Of a stretch of 23,631 nt of DNA, positions 1-7,431 are shown one piece after another. Position 1 is the stretch's first letter, and the number at the start of each line of letters is the position of its first letter. The notes beneath the pieces were generated by a model, which was not told the origin of the DNA, did no database searches, and worked only from the letters and a program-made list of their open reading frames with translations. The translations under genes were made by a program, and so were the position numbers. This DNA is from a virus, in IMG/VR virus record IMGVR_UViG_3300035698_008285, positions 1 to 23,631 of that record; one strand, written 5' to 3'.

Positions 1-2120
1 AGTCGCTTCTGTTCTTCTTGCAAAGCTAATTCAACAGCCCCGAGTTCACGCTTTGCAATATCAGGCCACGTTTTGATAGCACTTTCAAATCCATCTGTTA
101 GAGGTGTCCATTCAAAATTGAATCCATCACCCTTAATAAAGCTCCAGATAGCAGTCCAAAGATTTTGCAAGTTCTTTTTGATATTGCCTGCAACCGTCAT
201 AATAAAATTCAACAGTGTTATAAACAAGTCATGCCAATTATCCACCATCCACTTGAGTACTGTGGGAATCTGTTTGATTGCATGAATAATTTTATTGAAG
301 CTAGTCACAACAGTTAAAACCATAGTCGTCAAGGAATAGGATACCACCAATCTCCAATTCTTAAATGCAAACTCCATTGTATTAAGTGCATCCATTACTG
401 GTTTTTTGATTGCTTGGAATGCCTTACTAATGCTAGATGCCATTCCAATGATGAACGTTTTCACCTTAGTAATAATCGGCATCAAAAAATCATTTAGCTT
501 ACTAGCAATGAAAGATATAGCTGTCCAAATACCCACAGCTACAGCTTTGATCATTTCCCACACCATCTGCCAATATGCCACAATAACATTTAATACTTGT
601 TTAGCTACTGTACCCATTACTATAAATGCTGGAGTTAGCTTTCCAATAAGCGTAGTAACGAATTCCATTATTGAAGTATGTAGAATCATAAACTTTTCTT
701 TGAGCCACATAATAGCAGGAGCCAGAAACTGCATGATTGCTACGCCGATACTTTTTAATTTCTGTAGGAACGTGTCACCTGTCCCAAACAAGTAAACAAA
801 TGCGACACCTAAAGCAATTAAGATCGCAACTATGGGATGAGCTGCAATTAGTGATAGCACCATAAATACAGCTTTCAACACGAACACGAAAGCTCCTACA
901 GCTTTCGTTACTAAAAGCATAATCGCACTTCCGACGAGCATTACAGCACCGAGAGCAATCAATCCAGCAGCAATAATACCTATCGTTGTTATTAGTGTTT
1001 TATTCCTCTCAATGAATTCTGTGACAGGCCCAAGCAAATCCTTAATACGATCCATCAGAGTAGCAAGAGCAGGATTGATCTGTTCACCGATTGCGATCAT
1101 CACACCTTCTGCAGCACTCTTCAACATACGCCATGAACCACCAAGACCACTATCCATAATCTTTGCCGCTCGTGCGGCCGTGCCTGCTGCATTAGCTATC
1201 GCATCATTCAGTCCTTTGAAACCCTCCTGACCGAGTTTTAAGCCCGAAGCGACCGCTCTAGCACCAAACACCTCACCCATAAAACTAAGCTGGTCTGCCT
1301 GACCCATTGTTTGGAGTTTTCCATGGAGATCTTGGAGGATGCTGGTAAGATCCCGCATCTTACCTCCAACACCTGTCACCTCGACGCCAATGCCTTTTAG
1401 TTTCTTGCGGACTTTTGTTTTAACCAATCGCAACATCGCCATTCTCATGGACGTGCCTGCCATCGAACCTCTGATGGAAAAGTTTGCTAGTGTACCAACT
1501 GCTTTTGCTGTTTGACGCAGATCCATTCCAAAAGATTTAGCAACAGGAGCTGCATACTTCATAGACTCGCCTAGTTCTGAAAGTGTCTGTGCTGAATTAT
1601 TTGCTGCAGCTGTCAATACATCTGCAACATCCGAAGTCTGATCGGCAGATAATTCAAATGCTCTCAGATTACCAGAAGCGATCAAAGCAGCTTCCGCAAG
1701 ATCAGTACCAGTCGCACGAGCCATCGAAAGAATAGGGCCTACTGCAGCTTGTATCTCTTTCGGTTTGAAACCAGCACGAGCCAGATTCACCATAGCATCT
1801 CCAACTTGCAAAGCAGTAAAAGAAGTAGTCCGACCGAGTAGTTTGGCTTGGGTCGTGAGTGCATTCATAGATTCTGTTGTTGCATTTTGAATAACAGACT
1901 TGACAGTAAGCATAGAATCTTCAAACTTCATGAAGACGCTCGCTGCCTTTGCTAATGGTGCTGCAAAAGCAATACCAATCCCCAACGTCAACAATCCGCT
2001 AGTCTGAAGCTTCTTCTGCATAACTCCCAGCTTCTTTGCGACTTCAGATGCACCTTTATCTATTCCCATCGTGTTGAGGGAAACAAACGCTTGCATATTA
2101 CCAAGTGACTTAGGAATCAT
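1..2120 (-). CDS. Phage tail tape measure protein, TP901-type (partial, runs off left edge)
   Basis: The reading frame is open from the ATG at 2120 to the window edge, giving 706 codons and no stop. The first 300 or so residues read like the TP901/PhageMin_Tail core: a FEDSMLTVKS segment, then LGRTTSFTALQVGDAM, a repeated Ala-rich helix pattern and a GSMAGTSMRMAMLRL segment. Roughly residues 370-455 are strongly hydrophobic (GLIALGAVMLVG, VAILIALGVAFVYLFG), as in tape measures that also help DNA cross the membrane. The protein sets tail length and is packed inside the tail tube. The start overlaps the stop of the tail chaperone extension by ATGA, the standard neighbour order. The true C-terminus is outside the window. 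Confidence 0.9.
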   Translation of the reverse strand, partial: MIPKSLGNMQAFVSLNTMGIDKGASEVAKKLGVMQKKLQTSGLLTLGIGIAFAAPLAKAASVFMKFEDSMLTVKSVIQNATTESMNALTTQAKLLGRTTSFTALQVGDAMVNLARAGFKPKEIQAAVGPILSMARATGTDLAEAALIASGNLRAFELSADQTSDVADVLTAAANNSAQTLSELGESMKYAAPVAKSFGMDLRQTAKAVGTLANFSIRGSMAGTSMRMAMLRLVKTKVRKKLKGIGVEVTGVGGKMRDLTSILQDLHGKLQTMGQADQLSFMGEVFGARAVASGLKLGQEGFKGLNDAIANAAGTAARAAKIMDSGLGGSWRMLKSAAEGVMIAIGEQINPALATLMDRIKDLLGPVTEFIERNKTLITTIGIIAAGLIALGAVMLVGSAIMLLVTKAVGAFVFVLKAVFMVLSLIAAHPIVAILIALGVAFVYLFGTGDTFLQKLKSIGVAIMQFLAPAIMWLKEKFMILHTSIMEFVTTLIGKLTPAFIVMGTVAKQVLNVIVAYWQMVWEMIKAVAVGIWTAISFIASKLNDFLMPIITKVKTFIIGMASSISKAFQAIKKPVMDALNTMEFAFKNWRLVVSYSLTTMVLTVVTSFNKIIHAIKQIPTVLKWMVDNWHDLFITLLNFIMTVAGNIKKNLQNLWTAIWSFIKGDGFNFEWTPLTDGFESAIKTWPDIAKRELGAVELALQEEQKR

Positions 2121-2452
2121 TTTTTGCTCTTCCTTGCATTATTAGTCATTCCTTTTATCCAAGACATCACACGTGCTTTTGACTCTTCTGGTGTCAATGA
2201 CTCCGGTTGACCAAACTTCAAGAGAAAATCTTTTATTCGATATCTCTTGCCCTTTGGAGCATTCACTTGACAAATTGCCATTGCTATCTGAGCGAGGTAG
2301 TAGTCTGCCTTTTCATTTCGTTCATGTTCCGTACTAAAATAGGCTTCCCACAATCGTAGTTCGGTCATTGGGATGGTTTGTTCCAGCACATAAATGGGAG
2401 CACCTAAAGCACTCGCTAACCTGCACCAGAACAAACCACCTCGCTCATTTAG
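2117..2452 (-). CDS. Tail assembly chaperone frameshift extension (gpT-like part of gpG-GT)
   Basis: This frame has no convincing start of its own: the first start-like codon is a TTG at 2434 without a usable ribosome binding site. It is in the -1 frame relative to the upstream chaperone and becomes continuous with it if ribosomes slip at AAAAAAC (2452-2458). Reading on from the slip gives Leu-Asn-Glu-Arg-Gly-Gly, then FWCRLASALGAPIYVLEQ and a further 87 residues, 111 in total. Added to the 132-133 residue first product, this predicts a fusion of about 244 residues. Position directly before the tape measure matches lambda gpG-gpGT and its relatives, where the extension binds tail tube subunits. 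The frameshift is inferred from sequence. Confidence 0.8.
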   Translation of the reverse strand, partial: LNERGGLFWCRLASALGAPIYVLEQTIPMTELRLWEAYFSTEHERNEKADYYLAQIAMAICQVNAPKGKRYRIKDFLLKFGQPESLTPEESKARVMSWIKGMTNNARKSKK

Positions 2453-2847
2453 TTTTTTACTGCTTCCTGTTCGAGGGACGCTTCGGGCTGTTCCATCCCA
2501 TTCAATTCAGAAGCAATCTTCACAAGCTCTTCGATTAAGCCTGCTCGCCAATTGAGCAGGGTGCTTTTTTCGATTTGCTTTGCTTTGCCATCCTCATCGA
2601 TGACAAACATCGTTTGATGAAGAAGCGAAACTTGACCGCCACTCAACTGGAGGACGTCAACTTCCTTTTTCATTATCTCGTTGCCTCTTGCATCGTTCTT
2701 TCCGCTGCCTACCATTCGCACCTTCATCGTAGACGAAAGAGTCTTGAGATAAATGTCCCGGGAGGCCTGTGTCAGCTCACGTATTTCATAGAGTTGACTG
2801 TCAACCTTCACTTCTTCTTTTCTCATCACGCTATTGAATTCTTGCAT
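2449..2847 (-). CDS. Tail assembly chaperone, gpG-like short product
   Basis: This 132-residue protein lies between the tail tube and tape measure genes, the place of the gpG-type tail assembly chaperone, which holds the tape measure during tail polymerisation. It is charged and helical with no membrane segment or signal peptide, and its family could not be named from motifs alone. Two consecutive ATGs occur (2850 and 2847). The strong AAGGAG is 3 bases from the first and 6 from the second, so the second is preferred. The last sense codons hold the slippery heptamer, and a longer -1 fusion product is predicted. The call rests mainly on position and on the frameshift signal. Confidence 0.8.
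   Translation of the reverse strand: MQEFNSVMRKEEVKVDSQLYEIRELTQASRDIYLKTLSSTMKVRMVGSGKNDARGNEIMKKEVDVLQLSGGQVSLLHQTMFVIDEDGKAKQIEKSTLLNWRAGLIEELVKIASELNGMEQPEASLEQEAVKN
2452..2458 (-). promoter_or_regulatory. Programmed -1 ribosomal frameshift slippery heptamer A AAA AAC
   Basis: On the minus strand the chaperone ends GTA AAA AAC TAA. The heptamer A AAA AAC is a canonical X XXY YYZ slippery site in the correct zero frame and abuts the stop codon. Slipping back one base opens exactly the downstream frame that lacks a start. I did not find a clear downstream stimulatory stem-loop by eye. Confidence 0.8.
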
Positions 2848-2888
2848 CATAGTCTCCTTTCATCATGCAATAAAACTCACCGGATTAC

Positions 2889-3332
2889 TTATGCAGAATC
2901 TGCTGTGTAAACTGGAGCAGTCTCAGCTCCATCTTCATCAGCACACGTGAGAATGATCTCACATTCTGCTTCGGGTTGTTCACCGACTACGAGTTCGCCG
3001 GGAACAAAGTTCTTCAAGAACCCAAACACAGCCACAGTAACTCCATCAGGGAATGTGAATGTGATAAGGTTGATATCGTTGATAGCAGCAAGAGCATCGT
3101 CCCAGCAGTCAGGATCGTATGCAGCAGTAAAGCTACCATTCGTTATTTCCTTGAGGGACTGTGCTGCCTTCGTTTTGTACGCTGTGTTTGACAACGTAGT
3201 GGTATCTATCTCATCACCACCTTCGATTCCCAAGGGCGTGATGGAGATGGGATCAATAACCAAAAACAGACTTGCATGGCCTGCGAAGGTAATTGAAATA
3301 CCTTTTCCGTCTTTCAGTGTTCCAGCTTTCAT
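2889..3332 (-). CDS. Major tail tube protein
   Basis: This 147-residue protein follows the tail terminator gene and precedes the tail chaperone, the usual slot of the tail tube subunit that polymerises around the tape measure. Features seen include an early glycine-rich beta pattern (TFAGHASLFLVIDP), a GIEGGDEIDTTTLS segment typical of siphophage tube proteins, and an acidic C-terminus (about residues 120-147). AAGGAG sits 6 bases before the ATG, consistent with high expression. No extra Ig-like domain is present. The fold assignment is by pattern and context, not by alignment. Confidence 0.8.
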   Translation of the reverse strand: MKAGTLKDGKGISITFAGHASLFLVIDPISITPLGIEGGDEIDTTTLSNTAYKTKAAQSLKEITNGSFTAAYDPDCWDDALAAINDINLITFTFPDGVTVAVFGFLKNFVPGELVVGEQPEAECEIILTCADEDGAETAPVYTADSA

Positions 3333-3350
3333 TATAAGCTCCTTCTCTGT

Positions 3351-3860
3351 TTATGTGATACTTGTAATCACGAACGAGTATTCCAAATTGAATACCCACC
3401 TATTATTTTCATCTCGACCCAAGGGAAACACCCCTCGAAGCCTAAACGATGAATTCACAATAATAACTTGATCAAAATCAGCGTCTCCAACACCATTCCA
3501 AGTCCATTCGTTTATCTTATCCAACACCTGCATGATGCGTTTAATCTTATATAGACCAACATCTTGCTGAACCGAACGAACCTGAATAGAAATGGAAGGG
3601 TCATTCTCATTACCATTCTTAAGAGAGCGTGATCGAACCTGACTCGCTTCATCAAATATGGTAATCAAATTGACTGGTAAGTCTAACTGCGTATTCGTGG
3701 CAATAGACCAATCAGTACCTTCCACATAAGCAACACCAACAGCCTGCTCAATGAGGTAAGCACGAATAATCTTTGACATCGCATACCAAACCAGTTTATC
3801 CTTCTCAACTGGTGCAGCATAATCGACGGGCCAGGTTTTCACATTCCAATTAGCTACCAT
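3351..3860 (-). CDS. Tail terminator / minor tail protein (gpU-like)
   Basis: This 169-residue protein starts at the ATG at 3860, which overlaps the stop of the upstream neck gene as TAATG with AAAGG 7 bases before it. An upstream GTG in frame is less likely. It ends just before the tail tube gene. In siphophages this position holds the tail terminator, which caps the tube and joins it to the head. The sequence has an N-terminal helix (about residues 20-45), a central beta-rich part and a C-terminal FNLEYSFVITS strand. No enzyme motif is visible. The role comes from gene order, and a related connector role is possible. Confidence 0.65.
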   Translation of the reverse strand: MVANWNVKTWPVDYAAPVEKDKLVWYAMSKIIRAYLIEQAVGVAYVEGTDWSIATNTQLDLPVNLITIFDEASQVRSRSLKNGNENDPSISIQVRSVQQDVGLYKIKRIMQVLDKINEWTWNGVGDADFDQVIIVNSSFRLRGVFPLGRDENNRWVFNLEYSFVITSIT

Positions 3861-4246
3861 TATCGAACCTTTAACCACTTTCTGATATTACGACGTATAC
3901 TATCTATATTATCTACGATCCCTCGTTCAAGATATTTTCTTCCTCTCGGCCAAGCAGACTTAAAATGAACAGCTGGTGATGCCTCATGAACGAATAGAGC
4001 ATACGATGCTAAGAGATACACAACACCAGAAACCCTTCCCATTCCATATTTGAAAACCTTACTTCTATGGGATCCTTCGAGATTGCTTGTATCAATAGGC
4101 GTTCGCTTCATAGACTCTTTTTGAATAGTCGCAGTTGCTTCGACGAGTGCCGGATATGCATTCATCTTCATTCTCTTAGTGACGATATGCAGATTCCTAT
4201 TGACTGTTGCCAATCCTTTAATTACAAATTTACCTTTCTTCTTCAT
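3860..4246 (-). CDS. HK97 gp10-like head-tail/neck protein
   Basis: The 128-residue basic protein matches the HK97-gp10 pattern: an N-terminal helix with many Lys/Arg residues, then TPIDTSNLEGSHRSKVF (around residue 50), a beta segment VVYLLASYALFVHEA and a C-terminal helical stretch starting RGRKYLERGI. Members of this family act at the neck or in tail completion, between the head connector and tail terminator. The ATG overlaps the stop of the preceding gene by ATGA and its own stop overlaps the next ATG, so it is translationally coupled on both sides. Confidence 0.8.
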   Translation of the reverse strand: MKKKGKFVIKGLATVNRNLHIVTKRMKMNAYPALVEATATIQKESMKRTPIDTSNLEGSHRSKVFKYGMGRVSGVVYLLASYALFVHEASPAVHFKSAWPRGRKYLERGIVDNIDSIRRNIRKWLKVR

Positions 4247-4584
4247 ACTGATACCTTTTTCAAGAACTCAGTTGCTTTGAAATTAGGCATGTTCTTAAAT
4301 CCTTTGATTTCCACAGCACCTTGCACTTCCAACGGGCTAGTGCTACCGACCGATACTAATGTTCCCAAGTACAGATAACCACCAAGAACGACATCTCGAT
4401 CAACATAAATCACGGAGTCTGTCAAAGCACTACGATCCATCGGGTTAGGCACCTCTCCAGTGATGGTCGTCCACCTACACTCGATCTCCACAGCAGAAGG
4501 AAACGTTTGTCCACCGTCTCCATCATTTACTGGAGGCCCCCAGTAGACGCCTGTCTGCTTTCGCATTTTGCTGATGATGCTCAT
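4243..4584 (-). CDS. Head-closure / stopper-like protein
   Basis: This 113-residue protein lies between the head-tail adaptor and the gp10-like neck gene, where siphophages encode the head-closure (stopper) protein that seals the filled capsid. It is short and beta-rich, with segments VEIECRWTTITGEV and DSVIYVDRDVVLGGYLYLG that resemble the small barrel of connector proteins. It overlaps the genes on both sides by four bases (ATGA). No catalytic motif is seen. The assignment is positional plus general composition. Confidence 0.65.
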   Translation of the reverse strand: MSIISKMRKQTGVYWGPPVNDGDGGQTFPSAVEIECRWTTITGEVPNPMDRSALTDSVIYVDRDVVLGGYLYLGTLVSVGSTSPLEVQGAVEIKGFKNMPNFKATEFLKKVSV

Positions 4585-4994
4585 AAATTGTTATCCTCAT
4601 CCCAATCATCAGTTCCTAACCAGCCAGCACTTATGTTGACTTTTGCCTTACCTGTTTTGATCCGTCCGTTTAGTGCTGCTAAGTCACCGTCAGTATCGAT
4701 TAACATAGCTTGCTGTCCATAACGGGTTTGATCCAAAGCAAGATCAACTTTACCTAAGAATGTTTGACTGACCTCACCAGCTTTTTCAGTCTTAGTACGA
4801 GGATCACGTATTGCGTAAAAGTGAGCAGATAACCACCGTTCGATTAATTCCAACTTAGCAACGGAGTAATCTGTACTACAGATATCTGTCACCATCAGAT
4901 TCGCCACTTCAATGTATGGAGCAAGATCTGCTGAGACAGTAGTATCAACTTCTATAATCAAAGATACTGCTGCATATGTGGTTCTGTTTGCCAT
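4581..4994 (-). CDS. Head-tail adaptor-like protein (DUF4054-like)
   Basis: The 137-residue protein begins with a variable strand, then has the segment LIERWLSAHFYAIRDPRTKT (about residues 50-69), followed by EKAGEVSQTFLGKVDLALDQTRYGQQAML. This pattern is familiar from phage head-tail connector proteins of about this size, which bind under the portal. It is followed by the stopper-like gene with an ATGA overlap. The upstream ribosome binding site is weak, and the gene starts one base after the stop of the holin-like gene, suggesting coupled translation. The exact family is uncertain. Confidence 0.65.
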   Translation of the reverse strand: MANRTTYAAVSLIIEVDTTVSADLAPYIEVANLMVTDICSTDYSVAKLELIERWLSAHFYAIRDPRTKTEKAGEVSQTFLGKVDLALDQTRYGQQAMLIDTDGDLAALNGRIKTGKAKVNISAGWLGTDDWDEDNNL

Positions 4995-4995
4995 T

Positions 4996-5217
4996 TTACT
5001 TTTTCACCGGAGGTTCTGCAGCCAGAAGTTTCTTACGTCCCTTGATACTTGTAGCAATAGAAATACCTGCAAGTACCAAAGCACCTATCGCATTAGCCAT
5101 CTGACTTCCAGTATCCTGAGACGCCGTTGCAGACATGCCGAACCATCCAGCGAGGGCCATAGCAATTCCTCTTGCAGCTGCAGCAACAATCCATTTTATC
5201 ATTTGCTTCTTGTCCAT
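4996..5217 (-). CDS. Small membrane protein, holin-like
   Basis: The 73-residue protein has a short basic N-terminus (MDKKQMIKW), a first hydrophobic segment (IVAAAARGIAMALAGWFG, about residues 10-27), a polar loop, a second hydrophobic segment (ANAIGALVLAGISIATS) and a basic tail ending KGRKKLLAAEPPVKK. Size, two membrane segments and a charged tail fit small phage holins, which form membrane holes at lysis. The start is the second ATG because AGGA is about 8 bases upstream. An alternative ATG lies 9 bases earlier. No endolysin lies next to it, so a virion or membrane structural role is also possible. Confidence 0.5.
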   Translation of the reverse strand: MDKKQMIKWIVAAAARGIAMALAGWFGMSATASQDTGSQMANAIGALVLAGISIATSIKGRKKLLAAEPPVKK

Positions 5218-5257
5218 GATCCACATCCTAACTATAATCTTCCAAGCAGCCAGTAAG

Positions 5258-5596
5258 TTAAAGACCCACCGCGAGCAGTGCTATTGCGAGCACTCCCTTC
5301 ATAAGAGCGGTGATTGCAGACTTCTGTAATGCCAGTGATACAGCATTCTCTGTATTAGCATCATTGAAGCCTGCTGTAATTGCTTTGAACTCCGCTAGCG
5401 CATCTGGGCCGTCTTTCTGAGCCAGCACCAAACCCCATGCTTCAAGTTCTTTGCCGGATGCAATAAGCTCAATCAAGTTGATGATCTCCTTATTGCTCAT
5501 GGCCAAAATTGCTGGGCCGTACGCACTAAGAAAATCAGATGAAAGCCCTTTGGCTTTACCCTGAAGTTCTTCCATTGTCATTCTTGTTTCAGTCAT
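5258..5596 (-). CDS. Hypothetical protein with C-terminal membrane segment
   Basis: This 112-residue protein is not recognised. It is mostly alpha helical, with one hydrophobic C-terminal segment (ITALMKGVLAIALLAVGL, about residues 95-112) running to the last residue. This would make it tail-anchored or an inserted helix. AGGAG lies 8 bases before the ATG. It sits between a lipoprotein and a holin-like gene, so the three may form a small membrane-associated group, perhaps for lysis or superinfection exclusion. That grouping is inference from location. Confidence 0.55.
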   Translation of the reverse strand: MTETRMTMEELQGKAKGLSSDFLSAYGPAILAMSNKEIINLIELIASGKELEAWGLVLAQKDGPDALAEFKAITAGFNDANTENAVSLALQKSAITALMKGVLAIALLAVGL

Positions 5597-5654
5597 TTCA
5601 TTGTCTCCTATTTATTTTGCAAAGGAAAAGACATCGCTACGCTTTTTATAGAAG

Positions 5655-6089
5655 CTATCTACGAATGTCACTTCCTTTTAGTCCGTCGTTTGTTTGCACC
5701 AACCACTTATTCGTTTCAATAAATAGTTCCTTCAGTGCGTCACTATCATATTTATCTATGTTCTTTTTAACAACTCTGCTTGCCACAGATGCCTTGTTCA
5801 ATAATGTATAATAGGTAGCGGTGCAAAAAATTTGTTTCTCCGGATCAAACGCATAGGCAAACCAATTGATAGTAGAAGACTCGTGATACTCGGCAAATAC
5901 CGCCGCATTTAATACCAAGCCTTCTTTCGCCGATTCCGGCGTTTGCTCTGTCGCCAGCCTTACTTCAGCCACTGCAGAATTCATTTCGATCTTCTTTGTC
6001 ATTTCCGGCGTTGCTTGAATTCCACTGCAACCGGAAAGACTGCCGAGGAAAGCTAAAGCTAGAACCAAAATTAAAATTACCTTTTTCAT
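5655..6089 (-). CDS. Predicted lipoprotein
   Basis: The 144-residue product begins with a lipoprotein signal: MKK, a hydrophobic core (VILILVLALAFLGSL) and the lipobox LSGC, so Cys21 or nearby would be lipidated. The rest is soluble, with NWFAYAFDPEKQIFCTATYY in the middle and a helical C-terminus, and matches no family I recognise. AAGGAG stands 7 bases before the ATG. Phage lipoproteins act in lysis (outer spanins) or in blocking superinfection. This one is longer than most outer spanins and no inner spanin is adjacent, so the role is open. Confidence 0.7.
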   Translation of the reverse strand: MKKVILILVLALAFLGSLSGCSGIQATPEMTKKIEMNSAVAEVRLATEQTPESAKEGLVLNAAVFAEYHESSTINWFAYAFDPEKQIFCTATYYTLLNKASVASRVVKKNIDKYDSDALKELFIETNKWLVQTNDGLKGSDIRR

Positions 6090-6137
6090 TTCAAATCTCC
6101 TTCATTTCATTCTCAAATGTTTTGTTGGTGCTTCGTT

Positions 6138-6251
6138 TTATTTACCCTTCACTGGACAAGACTTTCCTGCCAGTTGTTTTTTACCTTTTGAACCAGTTTG
6201 CTTCTTTTGATAAGAACCATCACGTGGGCCTTTACCATTTCCATCAGCCAT
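6138..6251 (-). CDS. Small basic Gly/Lys-rich protein (37 residues)
   Basis: This short gene reads MADGNGKGPRDGSYQKKQTG and continues Lys/Gly-rich to a single Cys near the end (SCPVKGK). AGGAG is 8 bases before the ATG, and the gene begins 3 bases after the stop of the DUF115-like gene. The good ribosome binding site, tight spacing and biased composition (about one third Lys/Gly) argue that it is translated. Small Gly/Lys/Pro-rich proteins starting with a similar motif occur in many bacteria and phages without known function. No fold is expected. Confidence 0.6.
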   Translation of the reverse strand: MADGNGKGPRDGSYQKKQTGSKGKKQLAGKSCPVKGK

Positions 6252-6254
6252 TTT

Positions 6255-6866
6255 TTAATCTCCTAAGTAAGTGTTCAAATCCAAGCTCGGAAACATATCA
6301 AGAGCCGACTCTGGCCCAAGATTGATTATTTCCTTACCGGGAAACTCTGTTTCCAAATCTTTCGCCAATGCCTCAAACCCAGATGTAAATCGTTTGTACG
6401 CTGCAGCATCGGGGTTCCCCTTGTTATCATCATGCCAATTATGCTTTTCATCGTCGCCCACTTGCATATCAAAACCAAGCAAGAAAACTCGCTTAGCTCC
6501 AAGGATCAATGCAAGATTCACCGCGACGCATCCAGTATTTCCACCCCAGCCTAACGCTTCGTGATGCAATCCGGCCTTCTTTCTAGCCATCGTAAATATC
6601 CAATCAGGACTACCGACGTGCAATGAAGGCTGATTAGTGAAGATCGGGTTTTGAAAATACTTAATGTAGTCGTGATGACCGATATACCACTTCATGTCGC
6701 CAAAGACAACTACACTGCACACCTGCTCACCAAGCTGATAGGCGTCATTACAACCTATTGTTCGCTTAGAATGTAGCAGGCTCCAGTCAAACCCTCGCAA
6801 GGAAGACCCACCACCTATGATGATTACATCATCTCCTTGCCACCATTCTGTCGGAGTCCATCGCAT
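6255..6866 (-). CDS. DUF115 / sialyltransferase-like Rossmann protein
   Basis: The 203-residue protein opens with a nucleotide-binding-like strand and loop, DDVIIIGGGSSLRGFDWSLL (residues 12-31), followed by KRTIGCNDAYQL. This arrangement is seen in DUF115/MptE-like proteins and in GT42-type sialyltransferases (G-x-G-x-S-L then a CN motif). A second motif, WGGNTGCVAVNLALILGAKR, and FLLGFDM later in the chain also fit. Related phage proteins occur within structural gene blocks. The likely role is transfer or handling of a sugar or nucleotide group, but the substrate is unknown. AAGG lies 5 bases before the ATG, 7 bases after the preceding stop. Confidence 0.6.
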   Translation of the reverse strand: MRWTPTEWWQGDDVIIIGGGSSLRGFDWSLLHSKRTIGCNDAYQLGEQVCSVVVFGDMKWYIGHHDYIKYFQNPIFTNQPSLHVGSPDWIFTMARKKAGLHHEALGWGGNTGCVAVNLALILGAKRVFLLGFDMQVGDDEKHNWHDDNKGNPDAAAYKRFTSGFEALAKDLETEFPGKEIINLGPESALDMFPSLDLNTYLGD

Positions 6867-6873
6867 GTAAGCC

Positions 6874-7323
6874 TTATCCTAACTCTGCCAAGTAACTTTC
6901 CAATGCTTCTTTTTTCATTGGACTCTTCACAAGAGAAACATTCGGCAGATCTGCATCAGCTACAAAATACTTTGTTTTAGATCCTTGACCTTTTCGCAAC
7001 ACGATTACTCCAGCATCTTGGGCTTCTTTGTACCGACTGGTAAGGTTCTTACCTAAGACACTTTCAATGTCTGTGAGTGCTACTGGAGCAGCTTCAACTT
7101 TCGATTCATCTTTTGGAGATTCCTTCTTCGTTACCTTTGATGGAGCAGTCGCCGTAGAAGACGATGCTTCTTCAAACTTGAAGGGAAACAAAGATGCAAG
7201 ATTATATATACTGGGAACTCTGTCTCCAGCTACATAGGTCTTGCCATCTTCAACATGAGATCCGCACTTCTTTTCTTTGAAAACAAAATACTTAATCTTT
7301 TTTTTCAGTTCGTCGTTTGCCAT
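6874..7323 (-). CDS. Hypothetical structural-region protein, two-domain with Lys/Glu/Ser linker
   Basis: The 149-residue protein has an N-terminal piece (about residues 1-50) with GSHVEDGKTYVAGDRVPS and FPFKFEEA, a pattern recalled from small phage proteins encoded after the capsid gene. A low-complexity linker rich in Ser, Lys, Glu and Ala follows (about 52-85), then a C-terminal helical piece. The start is the ATG at 7323, with AGGAG 9 bases upstream; a GTG two codons earlier is less likely. It is the first gene after the capsid terminator. A connector or capsid-associated role is possible but not shown. Confidence 0.6.
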   Translation of the reverse strand: MANDELKKKIKYFVFKEKKCGSHVEDGKTYVAGDRVPSIYNLASLFPFKFEEASSSTATAPSKVTKKESPKDESKVEAAPVALTDIESVLGKNLTSRYKEAQDAGVIVLRKGQGSKTKYFVADADLPNVSLVKSPMKKEALESYLAELG

Positions 7324-7351
7324 TTTCACAGTCTCCTATGACCTCTCCATA

Positions 7352-7395
7352 TTAGAAAAGACTGGGTCGGGTTGAGGTCAAACCCCGACCCAGTC
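7352..7395 (-). terminator. Intrinsic terminator after the major capsid gene
   Basis: A 12-base perfect inverted repeat (7360-7371 with 7384-7395, arms GACTGGGTCGGG and CCCGACCCAGTC) encloses a 12-base loop. On the minus strand it is followed by TTTTC. It lies 36 bases past the capsid stop codon. A stable GC-rich stem with a short T run suggests termination or 3' end protection, with partial readthrough to the connector genes. Confidence 0.85.
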
Positions 7396-7431
7396 CATCA
7401 ACCAACTACCTGCGTCTAACAGGAGAAAAAC

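Noticed and set aside
2575-3471. Long plus-strand frames opposite the tail tube and chaperone genes
   Set aside because: They mirror well-supported minus-strand genes and lack ribosome binding sites and family patterns.
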